A stretch of 64,000 nt of DNA from Sneathia sanguinegens. Its GTDB lineage: Bacteria; Fusobacteriota; Fusobacteriia; Fusobacteriales; Leptotrichiaceae. The DNA is taken from NCBI RefSeq assembly GCF_042033325.1, contig NZ_CP160095.1, one strand, 5' to 3'. This document shows positions 54,192 through 63,792 of the stretch, one piece after another (within the stretch, counting starts at the first letter, position 1; each line of letters starts with the position of its first letter). The translations under genes were made by a program, and so were the position numbers. The notes beneath the pieces were generated by a model, which saw only the letters and a list, made by a program, of their open reading frames with translations, was not told where the DNA came from and searched no databases.

Positions 54192-55403
54192 TTAATTTTC
54201 TTGATTTTTTTTATCAATAATTTCTTTTGTAATTAAGATTTTTTTAATTTTTGCATCACTTGGAACCTCATACATATAATCAAGTAAAGTGTTTTCTACG
54301 ATACTTCTTAAACCTCTAGCTCCTATATTTCTTTTAAGTGCCAAATTAGCAATTTCAGTTATTGCTTCATCTGTAAATTGTAAATCTACATCTTCAATTT
54401 CAAAAATCTTTTTATATTGTTTTATAAGTGCATTTTTAGGTTCAACTAATATTTTTGTTAAAGCCTTCAAATCTAATTTATTTAATGCTGTTATAATTGG
54501 AAATCTTCCTATTAATTCAGGTATTAAACCAAATTTTTTCAAGTCTTCTGGTAAAACATATTTAAAGATTTTTTCTTCATCTAATTCTTTATTTTCTTTA
54601 TTTTCTGTTCCAAATCCTATTTGCTTAACATTAAATCTTGATTTAATCTTATTTTCAAGTCCAGAAAATGCTCCACCAACAATAAATAATATATCTGTTG
54701 TATCAATTTCTATCATTTCTTGATCGGGATGTTTTCTACCTCCATTTGCTGGAACTGATGAAATTGTCCCTTCTACTATTTTTAATAAGGCTTGTTGTAC
54801 ACCTTCCCCAGATACATCTCTAGTTATAGAAGTATTTTCAGACTTTCTTGCAATTTTATCTATTTCATCTATATAAATTATTCCTCTTTGTGCAACATCA
54901 ATATCATAATCTGCTGCTTTTATTAATTTCAATAAGACATTTTCTACATCATCACCAACATAACCTGCTTCAGTTACTGTTGTTGCATCTGCAATAGCTA
55001 AAGGAACATTTAATATTTTTGCCAAGGTTTGGGCAAGTAAAGTTTTTCCACTTCCTGTAGGTCCTATTAATAAAATATTAGATTTTTGTATTTCAACATC
55101 ATCAATTTTTTTTGTATCTTTGAACATTAATCTTTTAAAATGATTATATACAGCAACTGATAAAACTTTTTTTGCTATATCTTGACCTATTATATATTCA
55201 TCCAATTTTTTCTTTATTTCCATTGGCTTAATTAAATTGATATTTCTATCTGCTAATTTTGTAACAGGCTTATCATTTTTTCCAATTAAATCATTACATC
55301 TTAAAATACAATTTTCACAGATATATGTATTTTCTTCTCCAGCTATTAAATTTAGTTCTTCAGAACTTTCTCCACAAAAAGAACACTTTATTTTTTTAGC
55401 CAT
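54192..55403 (-). CDS. clpX: ATP-dependent Clp protease ATP-binding subunit ClpX
   Basis: 403 residues from ATG 55403 (GAAAGGA upstream; an ATG at 55418 lies before the site). The N-terminal zinc-binding domain has CSFCG and ICENC. The AAA+ core has Walker A GPTGSGKT, Walker B IIYIDEIDKI, the pore loop GYVGDD and sensor 2 GARGLRSI. The IGFG loop that docks on ClpP is present (KQIGFGTE). It unfolds SsrA-tagged proteins for ClpP. Confidence 0.96.
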   Translation of the reverse strand: MAKKIKCSFCGESSEELNLIAGEENTYICENCILRCNDLIGKNDKPVTKLADRNINLIKPMEIKKKLDEYIIGQDIAKKVLSVAVYNHFKRLMFKDTKKIDDVEIQKSNILLIGPTGSGKTLLAQTLAKILNVPLAIADATTVTEAGYVGDDVENVLLKLIKAADYDIDVAQRGIIYIDEIDKIARKSENTSITRDVSGEGVQQALLKIVEGTISSVPANGGRKHPDQEMIEIDTTDILFIVGGAFSGLENKIKSRFNVKQIGFGTENKENKELDEEKIFKYVLPEDLKKFGLIPELIGRFPIITALNKLDLKALTKILVEPKNALIKQYKKIFEIEDVDLQFTDEAITEIANLALKRNIGARGLRSIVENTLLDYMYEVPSDAKIKKILITKEIIDKKNQEN

Positions 55404-55420
55404 TTGTATTCCTTTCAACG

Positions 55421-55993
55421 TTAAATTATATTATCTATTAAACCAAATTCTTTTGCTTCAGATGCAGACATAAAATTATCTCTGTCTGTTGCTTTTTCAA
55501 TTTGCTTCATAGTTTTACTTGTATTTTTTGCCATTTCGCTATTTAAAAGTTCTTTTAATCTCAACATTTCTTCTGCTCTAATTTTTACATCTGTAGCTTG
55601 TGAAAAACTAATTCCACCTAATACTTGATGTATCATTATTCTTGAATTAGGTAAAGAAAATCTCTTTCCCTTTTTCCCAGCTGCTAATAAAAAAGCTCCC
55701 ATACTTGCTGCTTGACCTATACAAACTGTTGATACATCACAATCTATATGTTGTATTGTATCATATATTCCTAGTCCAGCTGTAACTGAGCCACCTGGAC
55801 TATTAATATACATTGTAATATCTTTTTTCTTATTTTGAGCATTTAAATAAAGTAATTGTGCAATTATTGTATTTGCCATTTCATCATTTATTTCACCCAT
55901 CAAAAATATTATTCTATCTTTTAGTAATCTTGAAAAAATATTATATGTTTTTTCAACACCACCGTCTTCTTCCGTAATAAATGGATATATCAT
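55421..55993 (-). CDS. clpP: ATP-dependent Clp protease proteolytic subunit
   Basis: 190 residues with the catalytic triad S97 (GQAASMGAF), H122 (IMIHQVLGG) and D172 (DRDNFMSA). No processing-type propeptide is obvious; the N-terminus MIYPFITEEDG is short, as in self-processed ClpP. It is followed by clpX and preceded by tig, the classic order. Confidence 0.96.
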   Translation of the reverse strand: MIYPFITEEDGGVEKTYNIFSRLLKDRIIFLMGEINDEMANTIIAQLLYLNAQNKKKDITMYINSPGGSVTAGLGIYDTIQHIDCDVSTVCIGQAASMGAFLLAAGKKGKRFSLPNSRIMIHQVLGGISFSQATDVKIRAEEMLRLKELLNSEMAKNTSKTMKQIEKATDRDNFMSASEAKEFGLIDNII

Positions 55994-56003
55994 CTTACAC
56001 CTC

Positions 56004-57281
56004 TTAATTATTAGCTAATAAAAATTCTTTTACTTTACTCATAAAGATTGAACCTGCTATTTGATTAGTGTAATTTTCTAACATTTTTGCCTTAGTTAAT
56101 TCTTCTATTATTTGTTCTAAAGTCATATTATATGCTTTTGCCATATTTTCTAATTCAGCATCTACATCTTTCTTTTCAACCTTTATGTCTTCTATTTTAG
56201 CAATGCTTCCTATTATTAAATTAAATTTAAGAACTTTTCTTGATCTTTCTTCTAATTCTTTTTCAAAATCTTCTTCTGTTTTACCTTGCATTTCTAAATA
56301 AGCCTTTAATGTAATATTTTGCATTGATAATTGTTGAACCAATGTATTTTTTTGATTTTCATTTTCTTTCTTTAATATATTTGCAGGTATTTCCATTTCA
56401 GTTTCATTAACTAATTTATCAGCAATTTTTTCATATTTTTGATCCTTTGCCATTTTTTCAGCTTCAGTTAATAATTGTTCTTTAATAGAAATCTTGTATT
56501 CTTCTAATGTATCAAAACCTTTTGATTTTGCATATTCATCATTTAATTCAGGTAATTTTTCTTCTTGAATTGAATTTAATTTAACCTTGAATAAAGCAGG
56601 TTTACCTTTTAATTCTTCAGAATGATATTCTTGTGGGAAAACAACATTAACATCAAATTCATCATTAACATTGTGTCCTACTATTTGATCTTCAAAATCA
56701 TCTATAAATGAATGTGAACCTAATACTAGATTATAGTTTGTAGCCTTTCCACCTGCAAAAGCTTTACCATCAACAAAACCTTCAAAATCAATATTTGCTA
56801 CATCATTTAATTCTGCAACAGTTTTTTCACTTTTAACATATTTCTTTTCTCTTTGAACTAATGAATTTAATTTATCTTCTACATCTTTTTCAGTAACTTC
56901 CTTAGGTTCTTCTTCTATATTTAGACCCTTATATTGAGGAACTTCAAAGTTAGGTTTTACATCAAATGTTACTTCAACTGTCATTTTATCATCTGTAATT
57001 GAGTGATTTTCAACATTTATTTGACCTAAAACTTCTATATTATTTTCTTCAAATGCTTTTTTTAATTCAGAATTTAATACTTTTCCAAATAATTCTTCAT
57101 TTATTTTATCTTTAAATGTTCTCATTATTACATCTTTAGGTGCATGTCCTTTTCTAAACCCATCAATTTTAACATTTTTTAATTCTTCTAACATTTCATT
57201 TTTTAAATTTTTTAATTCTTCTCCACTAACTTCAATTGCTACCTTTGCTGCCGAGTTTTCTAATAATTCTAATTTATACAT
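56004..57281 (-). CDS. tig: trigger factor
   Basis: 425 residues: ribosome-binding domain with the GFRKGHAPKDVI signature (about 40-53), a PPIase (FKBP-like) domain (about 150-235, VANIDFEGFVDGKAF) and a long helical C-terminal chaperone domain. It meets nascent chains at the exit tunnel. The tig-clpP-clpX-lon order is common in bacteria. Confidence 0.95.
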   Translation of the reverse strand: MYKLELLENSAAKVAIEVSGEELKNLKNEMLEELKNVKIDGFRKGHAPKDVIMRTFKDKINEELFGKVLNSELKKAFEENNIEVLGQINVENHSITDDKMTVEVTFDVKPNFEVPQYKGLNIEEEPKEVTEKDVEDKLNSLVQREKKYVKSEKTVAELNDVANIDFEGFVDGKAFAGGKATNYNLVLGSHSFIDDFEDQIVGHNVNDEFDVNVVFPQEYHSEELKGKPALFKVKLNSIQEEKLPELNDEYAKSKGFDTLEEYKISIKEQLLTEAEKMAKDQKYEKIADKLVNETEMEIPANILKKENENQKNTLVQQLSMQNITLKAYLEMQGKTEEDFEKELEERSRKVLKFNLIIGSIAKIEDIKVEKKDVDAELENMAKAYNMTLEQIIEELTKAKMLENYTNQIAGSIFMSKVKEFLLANN

Positions 57282-57319
57282 TTTTTCCTCCTATTTTTCT
57301 TTTAATCATATCTATTCTA

Positions 57320-57673
57320 TCACGAATTTATAACTTTATCTATTAAATTTGAAATTTTTATTCCTTGCTCTACACTATCATCTAAATGTACTCTTACTTC
57401 AGGAACATATCTAATTGTTAATTCTTCGCTTAATTTTTTTCTAAAAAAGCCTCTTAACTTAGTTAAGTCTTCTAACAATTTTTCTTTATTAATTTTTTCA
57501 TCATATGATAATATTGAAAATGTTATATCCACATATCTAGCATCCTTTGTTAAGCTAACTTTATACACAGTAACATATTTTCTTATCTTATCTGAATTAA
57601 CTTCGGTTAAAATTGCTGTTCCTATTAATCTTGATATTTCTTTTTCAAGACCTCTTAATCTTCTATCATTCAT
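57320..57673 (-). CDS. rbfA: ribosome-binding factor A
   Basis: 117 residues of KH-like fold: RLRGLEKEISRLIGTAI, then VTVYKVSLTKDARYVDITFS, LRGFFRKKLSEELTIRYVPE and a final VHLDDSVEQGIKIS. It assists late 16S maturation of the 30S subunit. It starts one base after infB ends, the usual arrangement. Confidence 0.93.
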   Translation of the reverse strand: MNDRRLRGLEKEISRLIGTAILTEVNSDKIRKYVTVYKVSLTKDARYVDITFSILSYDEKINKEKLLEDLTKLRGFFRKKLSEELTIRYVPEVRVHLDDSVEQGIKISNLIDKVINS

Positions 57674-60169
57674 CTATCTTTCAATTTCCTCTTTAATATA
57701 TGCTTCTAGTATATCTCCTTCTTTAATATCATTAAAGTCTTTTAAGCTTATACCACATTCTTGACCCATATTAACTTCTTTTGCTTCATCTTTATGACGC
57801 TTCAATGCAAGTATGTCACCATCAAAGATAATAATACCATTTCTTAATACTCTAACTTTTGAGTGATTTGTTATTTTACCATCAGTTACTAAGCAACCTG
57901 CTATATTTCCAACATTAGAAATTTTAAACACTTTTAGAACATCTAGTCTACCATGGAATACTTCCTTATATTCTGGATCTAACATACCTTTCATAGCTTT
58001 TTCAATATCTTCTGTGACATGATAAATTACATTGTAATTTCTTATTTCAACACCTGTTTTTTCTGCTTCAGCTCTCGCTGTATTAGTAGGTCTTACTCCA
58101 AAACCTATAATAATTGCATTTGAAGCTTCGGCTAATTTAATATCTCCTTCTGTTATCGCACCTGCTGTACCTTGAATAATATTAATAGCTACCTTATCAT
58201 TACTTAATTTATTTAATGATTCCTTTAATGCTTCTACAGATCCTTTTGAATCCGCTCTTATTATACATTTTAATTCTTTTAATTGTTGATCTTCCAATTC
58301 TCTTGATAAACTTTCAAGTGAAATATGTTTTTTAGCATCAATATCATTAAGTTTTATATTTGCCTTATAATCTTCTACTATCTTACGAGCTTGTTTATCA
58401 TTTTTAACACAATAAATCATACCACCAGCTTCAGGTATTTCACTAAAGCCTGTAATTTCTACTGGCATAGATGGACCAGCCTTTGTAATCTTATTTCCTT
58501 TATCATCTATCATACTTCTAATTCTTCCACTTGTTCCTCCTACAACGAAGATATCACCTATTTTAAGAGTACCTTCTTGTACAAGTACATCAGCAATAAT
58601 ACCAATTTGTGGATCTAATTTAGATTCGACTACAACTGCCTTTCCTCTCTTTTTCGGATTTGCCTTAAGTTCTAACAATTCTGCTGTTATTAAGATAGTT
58701 TCTAATAATTCATCTAGGTTAATTTTTTGTTTAGCTGAAATTTCAACACAGTCTGTATCTCCACCCCATTCTTGAGTAATCAAGCCATATTCCATTAATT
58801 CTTGTTTAACTCTCATAGGATTTGCTCCAGGCTTATCAATTTTATTAATTGCTACTATTATCGGAACTCCAGCTTCTTTCGCATGAGAAATTGCTTCTAT
58901 TGTTTGAGGTTTAACTCCATCATCAGCTGCAACTATAAGTATAGAAATATCTGTAATGTTAGCCCCTCTTGCTCTCATTTCTGTAAAAGCTTCGTGTCCC
59001 GGTGTATCAATAAAAGTTATTTTTTGATCCTTCCATTTTATTTGATATGCCCCTATACTTTGTGTTATTCCTCCTGCTTCATTTGCAATTACATTAGTAT
59101 GTCTTAGTGCATCTAGTAATGAAGTTTTACCATGGTCTACATGTCCCATTATTGTAATAACTGGTGCTCTAGGTACTAATTCATTTGGTTTATCTGCTAT
59201 TTCCAAGTGATACTTTTCTCCATAAGGCAATTCAACTTTTTGTTCAACTTCTATTAAAACATTGTGTTCTAAAGCAATTTCTTCAATTTCTTCCATTGAT
59301 AAAATAGCATTTACTGTTAATATTTTTCCTTGCATAAAGTATTTTGAAATTATTTCTGAAGAATTTATACCTAATTTTTCTGCAAATTCTTTAACAGTTA
59401 ATTCTCCATCAATTTTTAAAATTCCTGAAGTTTCATCAATTTGAACAACTTCACTTTTAACTACTTTTTCTTTTTTCTTTATTTTTTTCTTAGTATTTTC
59501 TTTTCTAAAGTCTGTTCTTAATTCTTTTAACTTTCTTTCTTCTTCCTTTGCCTTCTTTTCGTATTCATACTTTTTTTTATCAAATTTTAATTTATTTTTT
59601 GAATTTTTTGAATTTTTTGTTAAAGTAATTGCTTCAGGAACTTCAACATCAGTTTTAGGTTTTTCATTACTTTTATTTTTATTGAAATTTCTATTCATAT
59701 TATTTTCATTTTTATTAAAGTCTTTTCTATTTCTATTATCTCTGTTGTCTTTATTATCTCTATTGTCTTTATTATCTGAAAACTTATTTTTGAAATTTCC
59801 ATTATTATTACTTGGTTTAAATTCTTTTTCATCATTTGTATTTCTATCTTTGTATGTATTCCATTTGTGATAATCTCTCGCTGGTTTTTCTCTATGATGA
59901 AATTCTTTCTTATTATTTTTAAATTCTTTTTTCTTATTTGGAGCAAAAATCTTTTTTTCTTGTACTATTATTGTTTTTACATCTTTTTGTTCTTGTTCTT
60001 CTAATAATTTTGGCATTTTTTGTTCTATAATCTCTATTTCCTTTTCATCTAATTTACTCAAAGCTGTTTTATTCTTTATTCCCAAGTTTGTAATGTTTTT
60101 TATAAATGTAGTCGTATCTTGTGCAATCTTTTTAGCATATTCATAAACTCTATTACTCAAACTTTCCAC
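57674..60169 (-). CDS. infB: translation initiation factor IF-2
   Basis: 831 residues. The N-terminal 200 residues are low-complexity, rich in Asn, Lys, Asp and Arg, with a repeated NKDNRD-type tract (DNKDNRDNKDNRDNRNRKD). This is followed by an IF2 N-terminal domain, the GTPase domain with GHVDHGKTS, DTPGHEAF and NKIDKP, and the C-terminal domains that bind fMet-tRNA. The first codons overlap rnpM by 17 bases. The repeat tract is probably a flexible linker and may vary between strains. Confidence 0.96.
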   Translation of the reverse strand: MESLSNRVYEYAKKIAQDTTTFIKNITNLGIKNKTALSKLDEKEIEIIEQKMPKLLEEQEQKDVKTIIVQEKKIFAPNKKKEFKNNKKEFHHREKPARDYHKWNTYKDRNTNDEKEFKPSNNNGNFKNKFSDNKDNRDNKDNRDNRNRKDFNKNENNMNRNFNKNKSNEKPKTDVEVPEAITLTKNSKNSKNKLKFDKKKYEYEKKAKEEERKLKELRTDFRKENTKKKIKKKEKVVKSEVVQIDETSGILKIDGELTVKEFAEKLGINSSEIISKYFMQGKILTVNAILSMEEIEEIALEHNVLIEVEQKVELPYGEKYHLEIADKPNELVPRAPVITIMGHVDHGKTSLLDALRHTNVIANEAGGITQSIGAYQIKWKDQKITFIDTPGHEAFTEMRARGANITDISILIVAADDGVKPQTIEAISHAKEAGVPIIVAINKIDKPGANPMRVKQELMEYGLITQEWGGDTDCVEISAKQKINLDELLETILITAELLELKANPKKRGKAVVVESKLDPQIGIIADVLVQEGTLKIGDIFVVGGTSGRIRSMIDDKGNKITKAGPSMPVEITGFSEIPEAGGMIYCVKNDKQARKIVEDYKANIKLNDIDAKKHISLESLSRELEDQQLKELKCIIRADSKGSVEALKESLNKLSNDKVAINIIQGTAGAITEGDIKLAEASNAIIIGFGVRPTNTARAEAEKTGVEIRNYNVIYHVTEDIEKAMKGMLDPEYKEVFHGRLDVLKVFKISNVGNIAGCLVTDGKITNHSKVRVLRNGIIIFDGDILALKRHKDEAKEVNMGQECGISLKDFNDIKEGDILEAYIKEEIER

Positions 60170-60431
60170 CTGCCTTTATATATTTTTTTATTTCTTCTTG
60201 TGTTTTGACACTAAAAGTATATTTTTTATTTTTTCCCATTATATCTAATACCTTCTCATTAGGAAATAAATAAATCGCTCTTTTTTGCATTCTTTGTTCT
60301 TTATCAAGCTCATATTCACCTTTTTCATTTTTTACAAATCTAAGTAAATTTTGTTTTTCATACTTTTTTTTTGTAAAAACACAAGTTCTTATTGGCTTAG
60401 CCTTCAATTCTTCTTTCTCCTTAATTTTCAT
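60153..60431 (-). CDS. rnpM: YlxR family RNA-binding protein (RnpM)
   Basis: 92 residues of the DUF448/YlxR family: PIRTCVFTKKKYEKQNLLRFV and a later RAIYLFPNEKV. The family consensus RTCxGCR is changed to RTCVFTK, losing the second cysteine. YlxR/RnpM has been reported to bind and modulate RNase P RNA in B. subtilis. It lies between nusA (overlap 11 bases) and infB, as in most Firmicutes. Confidence 0.85.
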   Translation of the reverse strand: MKIKEKEELKAKPIRTCVFTKKKYEKQNLLRFVKNEKGEYELDKEQRMQKRAIYLFPNEKVLDIMGKNKKYTFSVKTQEEIKKYIKAGGKFE

Positions 60432-61500
60432 TCAACATTTCATCTTGTTCTTCTTGACTTAGACCTTTAATATCTATTTTAACTTTACATAATTTTGATG
60501 CTAATCTTGAATTTTGTCCTTTTTTACCTATTGCTAAAGATAATTGTGCATTATCTACACAAATTCTTGCAATAATGTCGTCTCCTTCTTGCACAACTTC
60601 TGATGAGAACACTGTTGCAGGGGCTAATGCACTACTTACATAATTTCTTGTATCTAAATCCCATTCGATAAGATCTATTTTTTCTCCTTGCAATTCAGAT
60701 AAAATTGCTTCTAATCTCATCTTATTATTTCCCATACAAGCACCTTTAACATCTAAGGTTTCATCAGCTGAATATAGGGCAACCTTACTTCTGCTACCTG
60801 CTTCTCTTGCTATACCCTTTATTTCTATTTCTCCACTTGCTATTTCAGGAACTTCTCTTTCAAATAACTTTTCTAAAAATTTTTCTGAATTTCTTGAAAA
60901 ATCTACCTTTGTAAATTTTGTTCCTTCTTCAACTGAACCAATATATACAGAAACTATATCACCTTGTACAAAGCTATCATTAGGATTCAAATTTCTTGCT
61001 GGTATTATTGATTCTATTCCGCTTATTTCTACATATAGATTTCCCATTTCATCAGTTTTTTTAACCAAAGCCTTAACCAAGCAATCTTCCAACATTTTAA
61101 ATTTATTATATATATTTAATTTTTCATGTTCTCTTACCTTTTGTATTACAATTTGCTTAGCATTTTGTATTGCATTTCTTTTGAATGTTTCTGCATTTAT
61201 TTCTATTTCAAGCTCATCACCAAGTTTAGCCCTTTTTGAACGCAATTTTGCATTTTCCAAAGAAATTTCAGTAGCTATATTTTCTACATTTTCAACTACA
61301 AGTTTCTTTGCCTTTACTTTAACTTCCCCCGTTTCTCTATTAATTTCAACATGAGCATTTTCTGCATCACCATAATTTCTTTTATATGCTGCTAATAAGG
61401 CTGTTTCTACAGCTAAAAGTAATTCTTCTTTTTTTAGTCCCTTATCTTTTTCAAGTTCATCAAGTGCTGCAAGAAATATGCCCTGTTCTTTAGCTTTCAT
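60421..61500 (-). CDS. nusA: transcription termination/antitermination protein NusA
   Basis: 359 residues: N-terminal RNA-polymerase-binding domain (about 1-125, with ALLAAYKRNYG), S1 domain, and two KH domains with SIIPARNLNPND, RSKVALYS and the second KH motif LAIGKKGQNSRLASKL. It lacks the acidic C-terminal repeats of E. coli NusA, like Gram-positive proteins. It overlaps rimP by 11 bases. Confidence 0.95.
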   Translation of the reverse strand: MKAKEQGIFLAALDELEKDKGLKKEELLLAVETALLAAYKRNYGDAENAHVEINRETGEVKVKAKKLVVENVENIATEISLENAKLRSKRAKLGDELEIEINAETFKRNAIQNAKQIVIQKVREHEKLNIYNKFKMLEDCLVKALVKKTDEMGNLYVEISGIESIIPARNLNPNDSFVQGDIVSVYIGSVEEGTKFTKVDFSRNSEKFLEKLFEREVPEIASGEIEIKGIAREAGSRSKVALYSADETLDVKGACMGNNKMRLEAILSELQGEKIDLIEWDLDTRNYVSSALAPATVFSSEVVQEGDDIIARICVDNAQLSLAIGKKGQNSRLASKLCKVKIDIKGLSQEEQDEMLNEN

Positions 61501-61957
61501 TTAATTTTTCCTCCATTTCCATAAATTTTTTTACATCAAAAACAGTTTTTGCTGTTTTAATCTTAGATAGTGGTATTTCATATTCATCTAAGCTAACAAT
61601 ATCATTCTCAAACTTTTTCAAAATACCTGTAAAATCTTTTTTTGAATATATATTATTTTTAGTCTTAATATTAATCAATTCTCCTATATGTTCAAGAAAA
61701 TCTTTTTCTACCTTTAATCTTCTTTCCAAACCAGGTGTTGATACTTCTAAATAATACTTATCTTTAATATATTCATCACAAGTTTTTTCAATAAGCTTAC
61801 TGATATTTTCACATAATTCCAAATTTGTTTCTCCATTTTCTGCTTGAATATATACACGAAAATAGTTATTTTGATTTTCAACTACATATTCACAATCAAT
61901 AAGTCTTACATCCACTTGTTTTAAAAGTTCTTCTAATTTGTTCTCTAAGTCTTTCAA
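61490..61957 (-). CDS. rimP: ribosome maturation factor RimP
   Basis: 155 residues. It has the pattern VRLIDCEYVVENQNNYFRVY, then ISKLIEKTCDEY and LEVSTPGLERRL, the RimP signature. It is needed for 30S assembly. The start is TTG at 61957 with AGAGGTGA eight bases upstream. It heads the rimP-nusA-rnpM-infB-rbfA unit, which may run on into tig, clpP, clpX and lon. Confidence 0.92.
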   Translation of the reverse strand: MKDLENKLEELLKQVDVRLIDCEYVVENQNNYFRVYIQAENGETNLELCENISKLIEKTCDEYIKDKYYLEVSTPGLERRLKVEKDFLEHIGELINIKTKNNIYSKKDFTGILKKFENDIVSLDEYEIPLSKIKTAKTVFDVKKFMEMEEKLNES

Positions 61958-61980
61958 ATTTTCACCTCTACTAAATTAAA

Positions 61981-62001
61981 GAGTGGACTTAATGTCCACT
62001 C
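61981..62001 (-). promoter_or_regulatory. leader hairpin of the rimP-nusA operon (possible attenuator)
   Basis: Perfect 8-bp stem GAGTGGAC and GTCCACTC with a five-base loop, followed on the minus strand by TTTAATTT. It lies about a dozen bases downstream of the predicted transcription start (promoter 62048-62020) and 24 bases before the rimP start. It could also serve as terminator of the upstream ABC unit. Confidence 0.55.
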
Positions 62002-62019
62002 CCCTAAGTTGTTATATTC

Positions 62020-62048
62020 ATTATATCATCAAAAAAAATTTTTTTCAA
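62020..62048 (-). promoter_or_regulatory. promoter of the rimP-nusA-infB operon
   Basis: On the minus strand: TTGAAA (62048-62043), a 17-base spacer and TATAAT (62025-62020). It is one of the best sigma-70-type matches in the window and lies between the ABC exporter gene and rimP. Confidence 0.65.
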
Positions 62049-62070
62049 GTTATATCAGAGCTATTCTTTA

Positions 62071-63792
62071 TTAATATACAAATTCTTCCGTCATTTTACT
62101 TTTTTCAATTAAAGTTCTATAAACCTTTGATTTTTCAAGAAGTTCTTTATGTGTTCCTATACTTTCAACCTTACCTTTATCGATAACTACAATTTTATCA
62201 ACATTTTCTATAGATTTCATTCTATGTGAAATGATAATAACTGTCTTATTCTTTATTAACCTATTAAGGCTTTCTTGTATTTTTTTCTCATTATCTACAT
62301 CAAGATTCGCTGAAATTTCATCTAAAATAAGTATGGGGGCATCTTTTAAAAATGCTCTCGCAATAGATAATCTTTGTCTTTGACCCCCTGATAATTCTAA
62401 GCCATTTTCACCTATTATAGTTTCATAACCCTTAGGAAGTTTTTCAATAAATTCATTACAATTAGCTAATTTTGCCGCTAATTTTACTTCATCCTCTGTT
62501 GCATCTTGTTTTCCTATACGAATATTTTCCATAATACTTGTATTAAATAGAGTAACATCTTGAAAGACTACAGAAATTTTTTCAAATAATGACTTAGTTG
62601 ATATACCCTTTATATCTTTACCATCTATTAAAATTTCTCCAGTATTATAATCATAAAGTCTTGATATTAATCTTAAAATACTAGTTTTTCCACTACCAAA
62701 TTCTCCTACAATAGCTGTTACTTCTCCTTGATTAGCTTTAAAGCTTATATTTTCTAATACTGGACTTTCCTTATCATATGAAAAATACACATTTTTCAAT
62801 TCAATATCATAGTTATTTAGCTCTGTTTTGACACCTTTTTGTAACTTTTGTGTCATTATTTCTTTTATTCTATTTATCATTGGTGTAAGATGATATAACT
62901 CCATAATTCCTTCTTTTGAAGAATTTATTGCATCTTTAATTTTTATTGCACATAATAGATAAGAAATAAGGTAAACAGTATTAATTTCTCCTTTAATAAT
63001 CAAGTTTATTCCTACGAGTATAACAACAGCTATACCCACAAAACTAAATATTTGTGAAATTACTATAATTAAAATCATGTTAAATTCAGATTTTATATGT
63101 GCTCTTTCTCCTTCTTCCATATTATTATAAAGTATATTTTTCATCTTTTCTACAATATTAAGACTCTTTATTTCCAATTGCATTTCAATATTTTCTTGAA
63201 AACTTTCTGAATTTCTTCTTAATATATCAAAGTTTTTCTTATTTAATAAGACTTGATACTTTTTTGATAAGAAAATAAAGATAAAACTTAATATTGTCGG
63301 TATTATTACAGCCAAGCCCATTTTAACATTTCCAATTAACATTAAAATTGAAATTATTGGGAAAAATATTGCCATTCCATATAACTTTGGAATTGAGTGA
63401 CTTATAGCATGTTCTATTGCACTAATATCTGACATTATAGTTTGTGAAATGTCAGAAAGATTATTTTTTGAAAAATATGATAAGGGTAATTCTGATAACT
63501 GTTCTGCTATCTTTATTCTTAAATTTGCACTTTCACTATAAGTTGCATTATATAATTTTTCATACTCAATATTAAGAAAAACATTTAATAGAATAAGTGA
63601 AATTATAGCTATTATTACATAAAAACTTTTTGTTTTAATTACTCCTTCTAGTATTTCTCTTGCAAAAATTATAAGTACTATTGCAGGTAACATATTAATT
63701 ACATACACAATAAATGAAAGCATAGTAGATTTTGTTACTTTTTTTGCTCCTTCATCTGTAAGAGAAAATTTTCTCTTATAATACTCCTTCAT
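62071..63792 (-). CDS. ABC exporter, fused permease-ATPase half-transporter
   Basis: 573 residues: six TM helices (about 20-300, with EILEGVIKTKSFYVIIAIIS and similar) and an ATPase with Walker A GEFGSGKTS, signature LSGGQRQRLS, Walker B ILILDEISANLD and H-loop IISHR. The Walker A Phe in place of Ser/Asn is slightly unusual, and so is Ser in ISANLD where ATSALD is usual. It overlaps the end of another ABC exporter gene by 17 bases, so the two half-transporters probably form a heterodimer. The substrate is unknown; a siderophore, peptide or lipid exporter is possible. Confidence 0.88.
   Translation of the reverse strand: MKEYYKRKFSLTDEGAKKVTKSTMLSFIVYVINMLPAIVLIIFAREILEGVIKTKSFYVIIAIISLILLNVFLNIEYEKLYNATYSESANLRIKIAEQLSELPLSYFSKNNLSDISQTIMSDISAIEHAISHSIPKLYGMAIFFPIISILMLIGNVKMGLAVIIPTILSFIFIFLSKKYQVLLNKKNFDILRRNSESFQENIEMQLEIKSLNIVEKMKNILYNNMEEGERAHIKSEFNMILIIVISQIFSFVGIAVVILVGINLIIKGEINTVYLISYLLCAIKIKDAINSSKEGIMELYHLTPMINRIKEIMTQKLQKGVKTELNNYDIELKNVYFSYDKESPVLENISFKANQGEVTAIVGEFGSGKTSILRLISRLYDYNTGEILIDGKDIKGISTKSLFEKISVVFQDVTLFNTSIMENIRIGKQDATEDEVKLAAKLANCNEFIEKLPKGYETIIGENGLELSGGQRQRLSIARAFLKDAPILILDEISANLDVDNEKKIQESLNRLIKNKTVIIISHRMKSIENVDKIVVIDKGKVESIGTHKELLEKSKVYRTLIEKSKMTEEFVY

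Noticed and set aside
59690..59790. Short tandem repeat suggesting a CRISPR or a contingency locus
   Set aside because: The repeat lies in frame in the low-complexity part of infB (Asn/Asp/Arg/Lys units); there are no spacers and no promoter tract.
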